A stretch of 64,000 bases of DNA from Kutzneria kofuensis (GCF_014203355.1 NZ_JACHIR010000001.1:4404038-4468037), one strand, 5' to 3'; shown: positions 8,847-17,456, counted from the stretch's first letter. Numbers and translations: made by a program. Notes: generated by a model from the letters alone, not told the origin.

Positions 8847-9006
8847 TTGGCCTCAAGCTGACACCATGTCCGCCGAACGAGTGGTCCACTGGAGCGCTGC
8901 GGTCGCGGCACCGGGGGGAGGAACGCGTGACGCCTGGTTTTCACTGTGAAGGCGGCCAGTGCGCCTGGCACCGGGTGTCGGCCGGTAGCAGGGAGAAAAC
9001 GTGACG

Positions 9007-9036
9007 TTAGACGCCCGGCCTGCCCGGTCGTATGCT
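9007..9036 (+). promoter_or_regulatory. Sigma-70-like promoter before the methyltransferase
   Basis: TTAGAC (9007-9012) and TATGCT (9031-9036) are separated by 18 bases. The predicted transcript would start near 9043, which favours the GTG start at 9088 over the GTG at 9001. Confidence 0.4.
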
Positions 9037-9087
9037 CGCCACCGGTCCTACTCGGGTGGAGAGACGCCGAGGACGAGAGGTGGCCGC

Positions 9088-9876
9088 GTGGAGCGCCCGG
9101 AGATCGACCTGCGCAGCGCGAGCGTGGCCAGGATCTTTGACTACTACCTGGGTGGCGCGCACAACTTCGCCGTCGACCGCGTCCTCGCCGACGCCGCCGC
9201 GAAGCTGATGCCCGAGCTGCCGCAGATGATGCAGTTGCACCGCCGCTTCCTCGCGCGCGCCATGCGGTACCTGGTCGGCCAGGGCGTCACGCAGTTCCTC
9301 GACCTCGGCTCGGGCCTGCCCACCGCCGGCGGCTCGGCCGAGTTGGCCCGCCGGCTGGAGCCGTCCAGCCGGGTGGTGCTGGTGGACAACGATCCGGCGG
9401 TCATCGCGCACGGCAAGCACCTGCTCGACTCGGCCAACACCGCCGTGGTGCTGGGCGACATCTGCGAGCCGGACGTGGTGCTCGACCATCCCGAAACCCG
9501 TCGGCTGCTCGACTTCGACCAGCCGGTCGGCCTGCTTCTGGTGGGAGTCCTCGACTTCGTCGGCGACGTCGACCTGCCCGCGGTGATCGCCCGCTACCGG
9601 GACCGGGTCACGGCCGGCAGTCACATCGCGCTCACCAACTTCTCCGTGGAGGGCGGTCTCGAGGACTACCAGCGCACCGAGCAGCTCTACCGGGACAACA
9701 CGACCATCGATTTCCACCCCAGGAGCGCGGCGGAGGTGACCGAGTTGTTAGCCGGCTTCGACCTGGCGGAACCTGGAGTGGTGGACATTTCGTTGTGGCG
9801 TCCAGAGGCGGTGGAGGACCTGGATGAGCATCCCGAGCGCAGCGCGGCCTACGTGGCGGTGGGGCGTAAGCCATGA
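9088..9876 (+). CDS. S-adenosyl methyltransferase (DUF574/PF04672 family)
   Basis: A SAM-dependent methyltransferase of the actinobacteria-enriched family PF04672. From GTG 9088 (AGAGG 8 bases upstream, promoter just before) it has 262 residues and opens like its family: an acidic stretch, then VARIFDYYLGGAHNFAVDR. The Rossmann SAM site is FLDLGSGLPT, with VVLVDNDPAV as the acidic loop. A GTG at 9001 would add 29 basic residues and is the alternative start. The substrate of this family is generally unknown. Its stop overlaps the start of the PAS-GGDEF-EAL gene by 4 bases (ATGA), so the two are translationally coupled. Confidence 0.88.
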   Translation: MERPEIDLRSASVARIFDYYLGGAHNFAVDRVLADAAAKLMPELPQMMQLHRRFLARAMRYLVGQGVTQFLDLGSGLPTAGGSAELARRLEPSSRVVLVDNDPAVIAHGKHLLDSANTAVVLGDICEPDVVLDHPETRRLLDFDQPVGLLLVGVLDFVGDVDLPAVIARYRDRVTAGSHIALTNFSVEGGLEDYQRTEQLYRDNTTIDFHPRSAAEVTELLAGFDLAEPGVVDISLWRPEAVEDLDEHPERSAAYVAVGRKP

Positions 9877-12023
9877 CGGGATGGACCAGGCAGGACATTC
9901 CCCGGGCGCGGTCGGCCGTGACTGAGCCCGTCGCGGCCGGCATGGAGGCCTTCGCGCAGTCGTGGGCCTCGGCGATCATCGGCACCAGCTACGTGCCGAT
10001 GACCAAGGCCGAGGTCGTCGACCACCTGCGCGGGCTGACCGAGCTGCTGGTCGAGGCGCTGCTCGCGGACACGTTCCGCACGTCCGCGGCGCACGAGGTC
10101 GGCATCCGGCTGGTGGAGGCCCACTTCACCGGCACCGAGACGCTGGACCGCACCGTCCAGCTGATGGGCGACGATCTGCTCACCGAGCTGGGCCGGGACA
10201 GCGAGCCGCACCTGCGGGCCCGCGTCGCCGCGTTGCAGGGCGCGCTGTCCGCGGGGTACGCGCAGAGCCTGCGGGAGCGGACGTTGGACGAGCAGGAGGC
10301 GATCCGGGAGGCCGTGCTGGACGCCCGCGACCACGCCGAGGCGGCGCTGCGGGCCAGCGAGGCCCGGTTCCGCGCGGTGTTCGCGGAGGCCGCGATCGGC
10401 ATGGGCATCTCCGACACCGACGGCAACATCCTGGAGGTCAACCAGTCGCTGCAGGACATGCTCGGCTACCCGGCCTCGGAGCTGCGGCAGCGCAACCTGC
10501 GCTCGCTGATGCACCCGGCCGACGCGGAGAGCGTGTGGGTCTACTACGAGCAGCTGCTGCACGGCGAGCGTGACCACTTCCGGGTGGAGAAGCGGTTCAA
10601 CCGGCGCGACGGCGAGGCGGTGTGGACGCACCTGACCATCTCGCTGGTCCGTGACGACGACGGGCAGCCGGCCTACCAGGTGGCGATGGTCGAGGACGTG
10701 ACCGACCGGCACCTGCTGCAGAACCGCCTGCGCTACCAGGCGCTGCACGACCCGCTGACCACGCTGCCGAACCGGGCGCTGTTCCTGGAGCGGCTGAGCA
10801 AAGCCTTCGACGGGGCGTCGGGCACCCGGATCGGGCTGTGCTACCTGGACCTCGACGGCTTCAAGGTGATCAACGACAGCCTCGGCCACGACATCGGCGA
10901 CCAGCTGCTGGTCGCGGTGGCCAACCGGCTGGACGAGTCGGTGGCCGGCGACGGCCGGCTGGTGGCCCGGATGGGCGGCGACGAGTTCGTCATCCTGATC
11001 GAGGGCTCCACCGGCACCCAGTCCATTGTGGACATCGCCGACCGGGTGCTGGACTCGCTGACCGGGCCGATCCGGATCGACGGGCACGAGCTGTCGGTGT
11101 CGGCCAGCATCGGGTTGGTCGAACGGGAGATCAACGGGACCACCTCCGCGGACCTCATGCGGGACGCGGACATCACGCTGTACTGGGCCAAGGCCGACGG
11201 CAAGAGCCGGTGGGCGCTCTACGACCCGGAGCGCAACGCCCGCGAGGTCGCGCGGTTCACGCTGTCCGCGACCATGCCGGCGGCGCTGGAGCGGGACGAG
11301 TTCTACGTCGACTACCAGCCGCTGGTTCGCCTGGACGACAGCAAGGTTCTCGGCGTCGAGGCGCTGGTTCGCTGGCAGCACCCGGAGTTCGGGCGGCTGG
11401 CGCCGGACCGGTTCATCGAGCTGGCCGAGGAGACCGGGCTGATCGTGCCGCTGGGCCGGTGGGTGCTGCGCAAGGCCTGCCAGCAGGCCCGGTGGTGGCT
11501 GGACGCGTTCGGCGACGCGACGCCGTTCGTCAGCGTCAACCTGGCCGTGCGGCAGTCCCGGGACCCGGCGCTGGTCTCGGACGTGAAGTCGATCCTGGAG
11601 GAGTTCGCCCTGCCGCCGCACCTGCTGCAGCTGGAGCTGACCGAGAGCGCGATCATGGGCACCGCCGACGAGCCGCTGGAGGCGCTGCGCCAGCTGTCCG
11701 GCATGGGTGTGCGCATCGCCATCGACGACTTCGGCACCGGGTACTCGAACCTGGCCTACCTCAAGCACCTTCCGGTGCACGAGCTGAAGATCGCCGGCTC
11801 GTTCATGGAGGGCATGCGGGCCGCCGACGGGGCCGACCCGGTCGACGCCAAGATCGTCAGCACCCTGGTCTCGCTGGCCCACGCGCTCGGGCTGACCGTG
11901 ACCGCCGAGGGCGTGGAGACGCCGTCGCAGGCCGAGCGGCTGCGCAAGATCGGCTGCGACGCCGGGCAGGGCTGGCTGTTCGCCCGGCCGGGGACGCCGG
12001 ACCAGATCGAGGTTCTGTTCTAG
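9873..12023 (+). CDS. PAS-GGDEF-EAL cyclic-di-GMP turnover protein
   Basis: A 716-residue soluble signalling protein. An N-terminal helical region of about 115 residues precedes a PAS domain (about 120-245, EARFRAVFAEAAIGMGI). The diguanylate cyclase domain has an intact GGDEF at about residue 368 (RMGGDEFVIL). The phosphodiesterase domain has EAL with E496 (GVEALVRWQHP), DDFGTGYSNL and AEGVET, so both activities look possible. The RxxD inhibitory site expected before GGDEF is absent (DGRLVARM instead), so product feedback may be lost. It has no membrane segment. It is coupled to the methyltransferase and ends at a bidirectional terminator. In actinomycetes such proteins control development. 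Confidence 0.95.
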   Translation: MTGWTRQDIPRARSAVTEPVAAGMEAFAQSWASAIIGTSYVPMTKAEVVDHLRGLTELLVEALLADTFRTSAAHEVGIRLVEAHFTGTETLDRTVQLMGDDLLTELGRDSEPHLRARVAALQGALSAGYAQSLRERTLDEQEAIREAVLDARDHAEAALRASEARFRAVFAEAAIGMGISDTDGNILEVNQSLQDMLGYPASELRQRNLRSLMHPADAESVWVYYEQLLHGERDHFRVEKRFNRRDGEAVWTHLTISLVRDDDGQPAYQVAMVEDVTDRHLLQNRLRYQALHDPLTTLPNRALFLERLSKAFDGASGTRIGLCYLDLDGFKVINDSLGHDIGDQLLVAVANRLDESVAGDGRLVARMGGDEFVILIEGSTGTQSIVDIADRVLDSLTGPIRIDGHELSVSASIGLVEREINGTTSADLMRDADITLYWAKADGKSRWALYDPERNAREVARFTLSATMPAALERDEFYVDYQPLVRLDDSKVLGVEALVRWQHPEFGRLAPDRFIELAEETGLIVPLGRWVLRKACQQARWWLDAFGDATPFVSVNLAVRQSRDPALVSDVKSILEEFALPPHLLQLELTESAIMGTADEPLEALRQLSGMGVRIAIDDFGTGYSNLAYLKHLPVHELKIAGSFMEGMRAADGADPVDAKIVSTLVSLAHALGLTVTAEGVETPSQAERLRKIGCDAGQGWLFARPGTPDQIEVLF

Positions 12024-12032
12024 ACCCGGGTT

Positions 12033-12058
12033 TCGCGGCCGGCGACCGCCGGCCGCGA
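12033..12058. terminator. Bidirectional hairpin between convergent genes
   Basis: TCGCGGCCGGC (12033-12043) and GCCGGCCGCGA (12048-12058) form an 11-bp stem with a four-base loop, between the ends of the GGDEF-EAL gene and the minus-strand dehydrogenase. Confidence 0.65.
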
Positions 12059-12061
12059 CGG

Positions 12062-13111
12062 CTACTTGTCCAGCTCCACAACGACTTTGATGTCGTCCCC
12101 GCGCTCCAGCGCCTGCGGCCAGGCGGACAGCGGCACGCGGCGGGTGATCAGGCGGCGCAGCCACTCCTGGTCGGCCTTGGCCAGCGCCTCCGCCGCCGTG
12201 CGGAAATGCGCCGGCGCGGAGTTCACGCTGCCCACCACGGCGGCGTTGCCGAACACCAGCGTGTCGTTCAACCGTGACGGCGCAAGGGGAATCTCGGCGT
12301 CCGAAGTGGACAGACCGACCAGCACGGCCACCGCGTTGCGGCCCAGCTTCAGCACCGAGTCGAACACCAGCGGGCCGACGCCGGTGCACTCGATCACCAC
12401 GTCCACCACGGGAACCGTGTCCAGGCCGAGGTGGTACGCCGCGCCCAGGGCCCGGACCAGCTCGGGCTTCACGCCCTTCTCGACCCGGTCCAACACGTGC
12501 ACGTCGAGGCCGCGCTGCACACCCAGCATCGCCGCCAGCAGACCGATCGGCCCCGCCCCGGTGACCAGAACCCGTTGCGGGGCATGGAAGGTCCGCCCGC
12601 CGACGATGTCGACCTGGTCCCAGGCCTTGGCCACGACCGACGTCGGCTCGGCCAGCACGCCGCAGTCGCCGACCTCGGGCGCCAGCTTCACCGCGTACTC
12701 GGCCGGGACGGCCCAGCGCTCCGACCCGTACCCGTCCAGCGCGCTGACCCCGCGCTCGGTGTAGTCGCCGTTCAGACAGAAGTCCGAGCGGCCGGCGGCA
12801 CAGGGCCCGCAGGGCAACGGATCCGGCCGCCGCACCACACCCGCCACCAGGTCCCCGGGGGCGAACCCGCTGCCCGACGGCGCCGACAGCACGCGGCCGA
12901 GCGACTCGTGGAACAGCACCATCCGGTCCTGCCCCGGCGGCAGCGAGTCGATCCGGCCGTTGATGATCTCCAGGTCGGTGTGGCACAGCCCGACGAGCAG
13001 CCCCTCGACGAGCAGTTCCCCGTCCAGGGCAACGGGATCCGGCCACTCCGACACGCGGAGGTCGTCCGGGCGGCCCGGCGTCACGGTCGCCGCTCTCATC
13101 GTGTTGACCAC
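12062..13111 (-). CDS. Zinc-dependent medium-chain dehydrogenase, glucose 1-dehydrogenase type
   Basis: A 349-residue NAD(P)-dependent alcohol/sugar dehydrogenase. Residues 40-120 hold the catalytic zinc region (GLCHTDLEIINGRI, LFHESLG) and the structural-zinc cysteines (PCGPCAAGRSDFC). The Rossmann loop is VLVTGAGPIGLLAA. The overall pattern, including AEPTSVVAKA, matches glucose 1-dehydrogenases. GTG 13111 is preferred because a TAGGCT box ends 7 bases upstream, fitting a leaderless start; ATG 13099 is the alternative. That box overlaps the stop codon of the gene upstream (13122-13703), so the two may be expressed together or separately. Confidence 0.88.
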   Translation of the reverse strand: MVNTMRAATVTPGRPDDLRVSEWPDPVALDGELLVEGLLVGLCHTDLEIINGRIDSLPPGQDRMVLFHESLGRVLSAPSGSGFAPGDLVAGVVRRPDPLPCGPCAAGRSDFCLNGDYTERGVSALDGYGSERWAVPAEYAVKLAPEVGDCGVLAEPTSVVAKAWDQVDIVGGRTFHAPQRVLVTGAGPIGLLAAMLGVQRGLDVHVLDRVEKGVKPELVRALGAAYHLGLDTVPVVDVVIECTGVGPLVFDSVLKLGRNAVAVLVGLSTSDAEIPLAPSRLNDTLVFGNAAVVGSVNSAPAHFRTAAEALAKADQEWLRRLITRRVPLSAWPQALERGDDIKVVVELDK

Positions 13112-13118
13112 ACGATCG

Positions 13119-13124
13119 AGCCTA
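13119..13124 (-). promoter_or_regulatory. Leaderless -10 box overlapping a stop codon
   Basis: On the minus strand TAGGCT ends 7 bases before GTG 13111. Its first three bases are the TAG stop codon of the upstream gene. Confidence 0.4.
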
Positions 13125-13703
13125 GCCCTGGGGGACCCCCGCGGCGGCCAGCAATGCCTCCGCCGGGATCAGCGCGCCGGGCTTGCTGCCGGGATTGAGC
13201 AGCAGCGGGCAGCCGGCCAGCTTGGTCACCAGCTCGCGGCCGGCGATGGCCCGCGCGTGCGGCCAGGCGTCCGGCACGAACCGGCTCGACGTGCAGGCCG
13301 CCACCAGGATCTGGCCGCTGGCCTGGTCCTGGAAGCCGGCGAGCTCCCGGTCCTCCGGGCCTCTCGCGTACACCAGCAGCGTCGCGTTGAGCACGCCGTC
13401 GAGCACGGAGGACTCCGGCTCGTAGCCGGTGCGGGCCTGCTGCATGGCCCGCTCCAGGCGGGTCTCCGGCGCCGGCATGTCGGCCGCGACCGGGGACGGC
13501 CGCCAGTTCGGGTTGGGTTCGAAGCGCTCGTCGATCCGGCCGTCCCCGTCGACCCGGAACGAGCCGATGACGCCCCACGGCGGCACCTCGTCGCCCGGCC
13601 GGAACGCCGGATCCAGGATGTGCAGCCAGGTGTTCGGGTTGGCCTTCGCGTTGTCGCGCATCTCCTGCGTGATGGTCAGCAGGTGGGTGTTCGGTGTCGC
13701 CAC
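13122..13703 (-). CDS. SseB-domain protein, type VII secretion-associated type
   Basis: A 193-residue cytoplasmic protein without signal or membrane segments. It opens LLTITQEMRDNAKANPNTWL and continues HILDPAFRPGDEVPPWGVIG, which I recognise from proteins annotated as type VII secretion-associated. The C-terminal half carries the SseB-like end VTKLAGCPLLLNPGSKPG. GTG 13703 is the first start, with GAGGGG about 12 bases upstream. No EccC, EsxA or other ESX component lies near, so the secretion link is by family only. It is upstream of, and possibly co-transcribed with, the dehydrogenase. Confidence 0.7.
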   Translation of the reverse strand: MATPNTHLLTITQEMRDNAKANPNTWLHILDPAFRPGDEVPPWGVIGSFRVDGDGRIDERFEPNPNWRPSPVAADMPAPETRLERAMQQARTGYEPESSVLDGVLNATLLVYARGPEDRELAGFQDQASGQILVAACTSSRFVPDAWPHARAIAGRELVTKLAGCPLLLNPGSKPGALIPAEALLAAAGVPQG

Positions 13704-13790
13704 GGTAGTCGCGCCCCTCGAAAGTGTCGTTCGGGCGCTTCACCCTCTCATAACACCGAGGGCGCTTCGAACCACCGTTTGTAACCAACA

Positions 13791-13831
13791 TGGGTGAGCT
13801 TTCCCCGTGTCGCTCGACCGGGGAAAGCCCA
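13791..13831. terminator. Terminator hairpin downstream of csxA
   Basis: The arms TGGGTGAGCTTTCCCC (from 13791) and GGGGAAAGCCCACCCA (to about 13835) pair with one mismatch around an 11-13 base loop, starting a few bases after the csxA stop on the minus strand. Confidence 0.6.
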
Positions 13832-13840
13832 CCCACGCGC

Positions 13841-16477
13841 CTACCTCGGGGCCGCGGCCACCGTCTTCGCGGCCACGTTCACGCCCGCGACCTGCACGTT
13901 CGGCTGCGCGCCGCCCAGTTCGGCGGTCCGGTAGTCGGCCTGCAACGTCACGGACTCGCCGGGCCAGATCGTGACGTAGTCGTCACTCCAGGTGACTGGC
14001 GCGAGCTCGCCGCCCGACGCCCCCTTGCGGATGGTCGCCCGCAGGAAGAACGCCACCTTGCTGCCGCTGTTGGTCAGCTTCACCGCCGTCGTCGAGCGGT
14101 CGCCGCTGGTTGTGGTGGACGCGCTGACATCGACCTTGCCCGCGCCCAGATTCTGCAGGCCGGACAGGTCCGCGTAGGCGCTCTGCGGCGTGTCGTACCA
14201 GGTGGAGCTGTCCCACTTCAGCGTGTCCGCCTTGGTGGACAGCCAGTACACGTTGCGGTCGATGACGTTGCCGCTGGAGTCCTTCAGCAGCAGCCGCACG
14301 AAGTACGTCGTCGACAGCCCGCTCGGCGTGGCCACCTTGTTCAGCGTGGTGGAGCCGTTGCCCTTGGCGGTGACGTCCGACTGCGTGGTGTCCGACTTGA
14401 CGCTGCCGTCCGTGTTGAAGATCGTCGTCTGCACGGACAGCCCCGACTTCGCCGCCAGCCCGGTGTTCACCAGCGCCACCGACCGGTCGTCGTAGGAGAA
14501 CTGGACGTGCAGCGGCCGCAGCGCCGCCTTGGCCCCGAAGTACGAGCCCGACGGCTGCATCGAGTAGTCGAACAGGTGCCAGTACAGGGTCGGCCACGGG
14601 TTGTTCAGCATCCAGTAGATGACGCCGGTCGCCGGCTTGCTGCTCTTGGACTGGTTGCGCCCGAACGCCTCGAACTGGGCCCGGTTGACCTCGTAGTTGG
14701 TCAGCTGCGACTTGGACACGAAGTCGTCCAGGCTCTTCGGCGCGCCGTAGCGCTTGCCCAGCGCGGTCAGGAACGACCCCAGCTTGGAGAACTCACCGCT
14801 GGGCGAGAGGTGGTACTGCGCCTTGGATCCGTTCTGCCACAGGTCGGAAAGCTCCTGCGGGGACAGGTACTTCTTCAGCGCGTCGCTGTCCGGGATGGTC
14901 GGGCCGGGGCCCACCTCGGAGGCGAAGCCGAACGCGCCGCCGTACTGGGTGCCGTACCAGTAGTTCGGCGGCACCCACCAGTACGGGCCGTCCATCTTGT
15001 TGCCGGAGGCGCCGGTCTGCGGGCTGCTCGCCTTCGCCGCGGACGAGATGATCGGGGCCTGCCAGTCGGAGACCTTCAGCCCGTCCAGGTAGTCCTTCTC
15101 CACCGCGGCCGTCGGCGCGGTGTCGCTGCCGATGTAGAAGCCCAGGATGCTCGGGTGGTTGCGCAGCCGCAGGCCCTCGGTGACCGCGGACTCCTTGGCC
15201 ACGGTGTGGTCGGCGGCCGTCCACTTGCTGTAGCTCTGCCAGTACGAGCAGCACTCCCAGCCCGGCATCAGCATGATGCCCAGCCGGTCGGCGATCTCGT
15301 ACAGCTCGTCGTTCTCCTCCTTGCCCTCCAGGCGAACCGTGTTCAGCCCGAGGTCGCGGACGTAGCTCATCTGGTCGGTCAGCTTCTGCCGGTCGTAGCG
15401 GAGGAACAGGTCCGACGACCAGCCGCCGCCGCGCACCAGGAGCGGCTTGCCGTTCACGGTGAACTGCATGCCGCCGTCCTTGATCGACGACTTCACGTCG
15501 CGCACGCCGAAGTCGGTGGCGGCGCTGTCGGAGACCGTGCCGTCCACGGAGGCGTTGAGCGCCAGGTGGTAGAGCGGCTGGTCGCCCATCTCGTACGGCC
15601 ACCAGAGCTTGGGATCGGTCAGGTGTTGCGCGATGCTGACGGTCTTGGTCTGGTTGGCGCCCAACGTCACCTGCTGGCTGAACGCCGCCTTGTCGACCGT
15701 GCCGGCGACCGTGGTCGTCACCGATGCGCCGGTGTTGTTGGTGACCTCGGCCTTGATCGTCAGATCCGCGCTCTTGAGATCGCCCGCGACCGACGTGACG
15801 ACCCGGGTGTTGCGGACCGTCACCGCGCCGGTCTCGGCCAGCTGCACGTCCCGCCAGATGCCCATGTTGTTGTCCGGCGGGGTCTGCGTCCAGTCCACCC
15901 AGAAGATCGACAGCTGCTTCTTCGGGTCGGCCGGCGAGGCCTTGATGGCCAGCGCGTTCGTGCCCGACTTCACGGTGTCGGTGACGTCGAACTCGTGCGA
16001 CGGGTACGCGCCGGTGTCGGTGGTGCCGATCTTCTTGCCGTTGAGCCAGATCTCCGAGCCGCCGATGATGCCGTTGTTCAGCCGCAGGAAGGTGTGCGTG
16101 CCGGCGGCCGGGCTGGCGGTGAACGTCTCCCGGTACCACCACGGCACCGTGAAGTCGGACTTGTCGACGTTCTTCAGGTTCGTCGAGTAGTTGAGGTCCC
16201 CGTACTTCCCGGCCGAGATCAGGCCGCCCATGACGGTGGAGCGGGCCGGCACCGACGTCCATGAGCTGTCGTCATATGTCGGTGAGGACAGGGTCGCGCC
16301 GCCCTGTGTGGCGGTCTTGCTCGTCTGGAGCTTCCAGCCGGGAACCGTCACCACCTGTCCCGGGGCGGCCGGCGCCGCGACTCTGGGCTGCGCACTTGCG
16401 TCGGACACGCCGGCCGGCACGACGAGCGCCAGGCCGAGCGCGGTGACCAGCCAGGGAACCTGGCTTCTGCGGAGCAT
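13841..16477 (-). CDS. csxA: Secreted exo-beta-D-glucosaminidase (GH2, chitosan degradation)
   Basis: It releases glucosamine from the ends of chito-oligosaccharides outside the cell. ATG 16477 is set by a perfect AGGAGG 6 bases upstream; the in-frame GTG at 16492 lies before that site. The 878-residue protein has a signal peptide (LVTALGLALVVPAGVSDASA) and the GH2 order of sugar-binding, immunoglobulin-like and TIM-barrel domains, plus C-terminal beta domains. The general acid is D452 in FYIGSDTAP, the Ser-Asp variant that marks the CsxA subfamily instead of the usual Asn-Glu. The nucleophile is E521 in FASEVGPGP. A CsnR-like palindrome lies 41 bases upstream and a terminator follows. Confidence 0.93.
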   Translation of the reverse strand: MLRRSQVPWLVTALGLALVVPAGVSDASAQPRVAAPAAPGQVVTVPGWKLQTSKTATQGGATLSSPTYDDSSWTSVPARSTVMGGLISAGKYGDLNYSTNLKNVDKSDFTVPWWYRETFTASPAAGTHTFLRLNNGIIGGSEIWLNGKKIGTTDTGAYPSHEFDVTDTVKSGTNALAIKASPADPKKQLSIFWVDWTQTPPDNNMGIWRDVQLAETGAVTVRNTRVVTSVAGDLKSADLTIKAEVTNNTGASVTTTVAGTVDKAAFSQQVTLGANQTKTVSIAQHLTDPKLWWPYEMGDQPLYHLALNASVDGTVSDSAATDFGVRDVKSSIKDGGMQFTVNGKPLLVRGGGWSSDLFLRYDRQKLTDQMSYVRDLGLNTVRLEGKEENDELYEIADRLGIMLMPGWECCSYWQSYSKWTAADHTVAKESAVTEGLRLRNHPSILGFYIGSDTAPTAAVEKDYLDGLKVSDWQAPIISSAAKASSPQTGASGNKMDGPYWWVPPNYWYGTQYGGAFGFASEVGPGPTIPDSDALKKYLSPQELSDLWQNGSKAQYHLSPSGEFSKLGSFLTALGKRYGAPKSLDDFVSKSQLTNYEVNRAQFEAFGRNQSKSSKPATGVIYWMLNNPWPTLYWHLFDYSMQPSGSYFGAKAALRPLHVQFSYDDRSVALVNTGLAAKSGLSVQTTIFNTDGSVKSDTTQSDVTAKGNGSTTLNKVATPSGLSTTYFVRLLLKDSSGNVIDRNVYWLSTKADTLKWDSSTWYDTPQSAYADLSGLQNLGAGKVDVSASTTTSGDRSTTAVKLTNSGSKVAFFLRATIRKGASGGELAPVTWSDDYVTIWPGESVTLQADYRTAELGGAQPNVQVAGVNVAAKTVAAAPR

Positions 16478-16517
16478 GGACCGCCTCCTCACAGGAGTTC
16501 TGGCGGCGGCGGAATAG

Positions 16518-16534
16518 TAAAGAAGGTTTCCTTA
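16518..16534. promoter_or_regulatory. CsnR/ROK-like box upstream of csxA
   Basis: On the minus strand TAAGGAAACCTTCTTTA matches the palindrome before the CapA-like gene (4646-4662) at 12 of 17 positions. Its place, 41 bases upstream of the csxA start, fits an operator for a chitosan-responsive repressor. Confidence 0.5.
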
Positions 16535-16573
16535 TGGAACGTTTACCCGCAATGCTCCAAACGGTCGTAACGC

Positions 16574-16579
16574 TACGGT
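16574..16579 (+). promoter_or_regulatory. Leaderless -10 box of the sterol-carrier gene
   Basis: TACGGT ends 6 bases before GTG 16586, with no ribosome-binding site between. Confidence 0.45.
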
Positions 16580-16585
16580 GGCAGC

Positions 16586-16966
16586 GTGCCGTCGACGGTT
16601 GATCCACATGACCTGATGGCCGCCGTGCAGGCGGTGCTGCCTTGGCTCGACGGCGCGGAAGACGCCCCTGAGCGGTCGAAACTCGCCGCCGCCGTGCGGC
16701 TGAGCCTGCGCACGCTGGCGCAGGACGCGCCCGGCAAGAGCGTGGAGGTGCGCGTGCCGCCGTTCGCCGCGGTGCAGTGCATCGAGGGCGTGCGCCACAC
16801 CCGGGGCACGCCGCCCAACGTGATCGAGATGGACGCACGCGCCTGGCTCGAACTCGCCACCGGCCGGCTGACCTGGGCCGATGCCGTCGCCGGTGATCGG
16901 GTCACCGCCTCGGGCAGCCGCGCGGACCTGTCCGCCCAGCTGCCCCTGCTGCGTGTGGTCTCGTGA
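16586..16966 (+). CDS. Sterol carrier family protein, purF-linked
   Basis: A 126-residue soluble protein of the small sterol-carrier-like family found beside purF in many actinobacteria (Rv0807 region of M. tuberculosis, from memory). It is rich in Ala and Leu helices at the N-terminus, followed by the conserved VEVRVPPFAAVQCIEG and RGTPPNVIEMDARAWLELA. There is no signal peptide. GTG 16586 is the leaderless start after TACGGT. No ligand or reaction is established; the link to purines is genomic position only. Confidence 0.8.
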   Translation: MPSTVDPHDLMAAVQAVLPWLDGAEDAPERSKLAAAVRLSLRTLAQDAPGKSVEVRVPPFAAVQCIEGVRHTRGTPPNVIEMDARAWLELATGRLTWADAVAGDRVTASGSRADLSAQLPLLRVVS

Positions 16967-17064
16967 CCGCCCCTTTACCATCGGCTGGGCGGCAAGTAAC
17001 ATTCTCACGTGTCCGTTTTCGCACGTACGAACGATCTCGGACGAATTGTCCGGGTCGAGGACCG

Positions 17065-17427
17065 GTGACGAGGATGCGCAGGCTCGCGCTCATCGGCACC
17101 GGCATCGTGGCGTGCCTCGGACTCGTCGCCGTCGCCACTGCCTTCGTCTGGGGCGTCACCCCACGCGAATGGGACGGCAACCTCGACTTCACCGTCGCCC
17201 AGTTCTGCCAGGCCGAGGACGGCCGGCCTACCTGCGCCCTGCTCGAACAGGAGCCCGCCAGCCCCGGCCACGCGCCACTGGCCAACGTCGACAAGATCAG
17301 TGTCGACGCCTGGAACCTGCCCGCCGGCATCCACGTGGGTGATCTTGTGCTGTGTCACGTGCACCAGCAGGACGCGGCCATCGACAGCTCCGACACGGTC
17401 ACGCGGGTCGACGGCTGCCACAGCTGA
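17065..17427 (+). CDS. Small exported or membrane-anchored protein of unknown function
   Basis: I do not recognise the family. From GTG 17065 (GAGG 4 bases upstream) it has 120 residues; ATG 17074 is also possible. An N-terminal hydrophobic segment (LALIGTGIVACLGLVAVATAFVWG) acts as signal or anchor. The outside part has four cysteines (AQFCQAEDGRPTCALLE, LVLCHV, DGCHS), which suggests two disulfides. It lies between the sterol-carrier gene and purF, followed by an 18-base palindrome. Confidence 0.7.
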   Translation: MTRMRRLALIGTGIVACLGLVAVATAFVWGVTPREWDGNLDFTVAQFCQAEDGRPTCALLEQEPASPGHAPLANVDKISVDAWNLPAGIHVGDLVLCHVHQQDAAIDSSDTVTRVDGCHS

Positions 17428-17438
17428 CCGAGATCGCG

Positions 17439-17456
17439 CCTGCGCCCGGGCGCAGG
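17439..17456. terminator. 18-base perfect palindrome before purF
   Basis: CCTGCGCCCGGGCGCAGG is a perfect palindrome 12 bases after the small exported gene. It probably folds as a 7-bp hairpin and may end that transcript; no T-run follows. Confidence 0.45.

Noticed and set aside
8879-8889. AGTGGTCCACT as a DasR site
   Set aside because: The arms are right, but the TCTAGA-type centre and the 16-base length are missing.
8847-9087. A c-di-GMP riboswitch before the methyltransferase/GGDEF-EAL operon
   Set aside because: No conserved GEMM-type core or paired helices could be recognised by eye.
9849-13046. A minus-strand open frame of about 1065 codons opposite the GGDEF-EAL gene
   Set aside because: High GC content keeps antisense frames open. 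The plus-strand protein has intact catalytic motifs, whereas the minus-strand translation is low-complexity Arg/Gly/Gln-rich.
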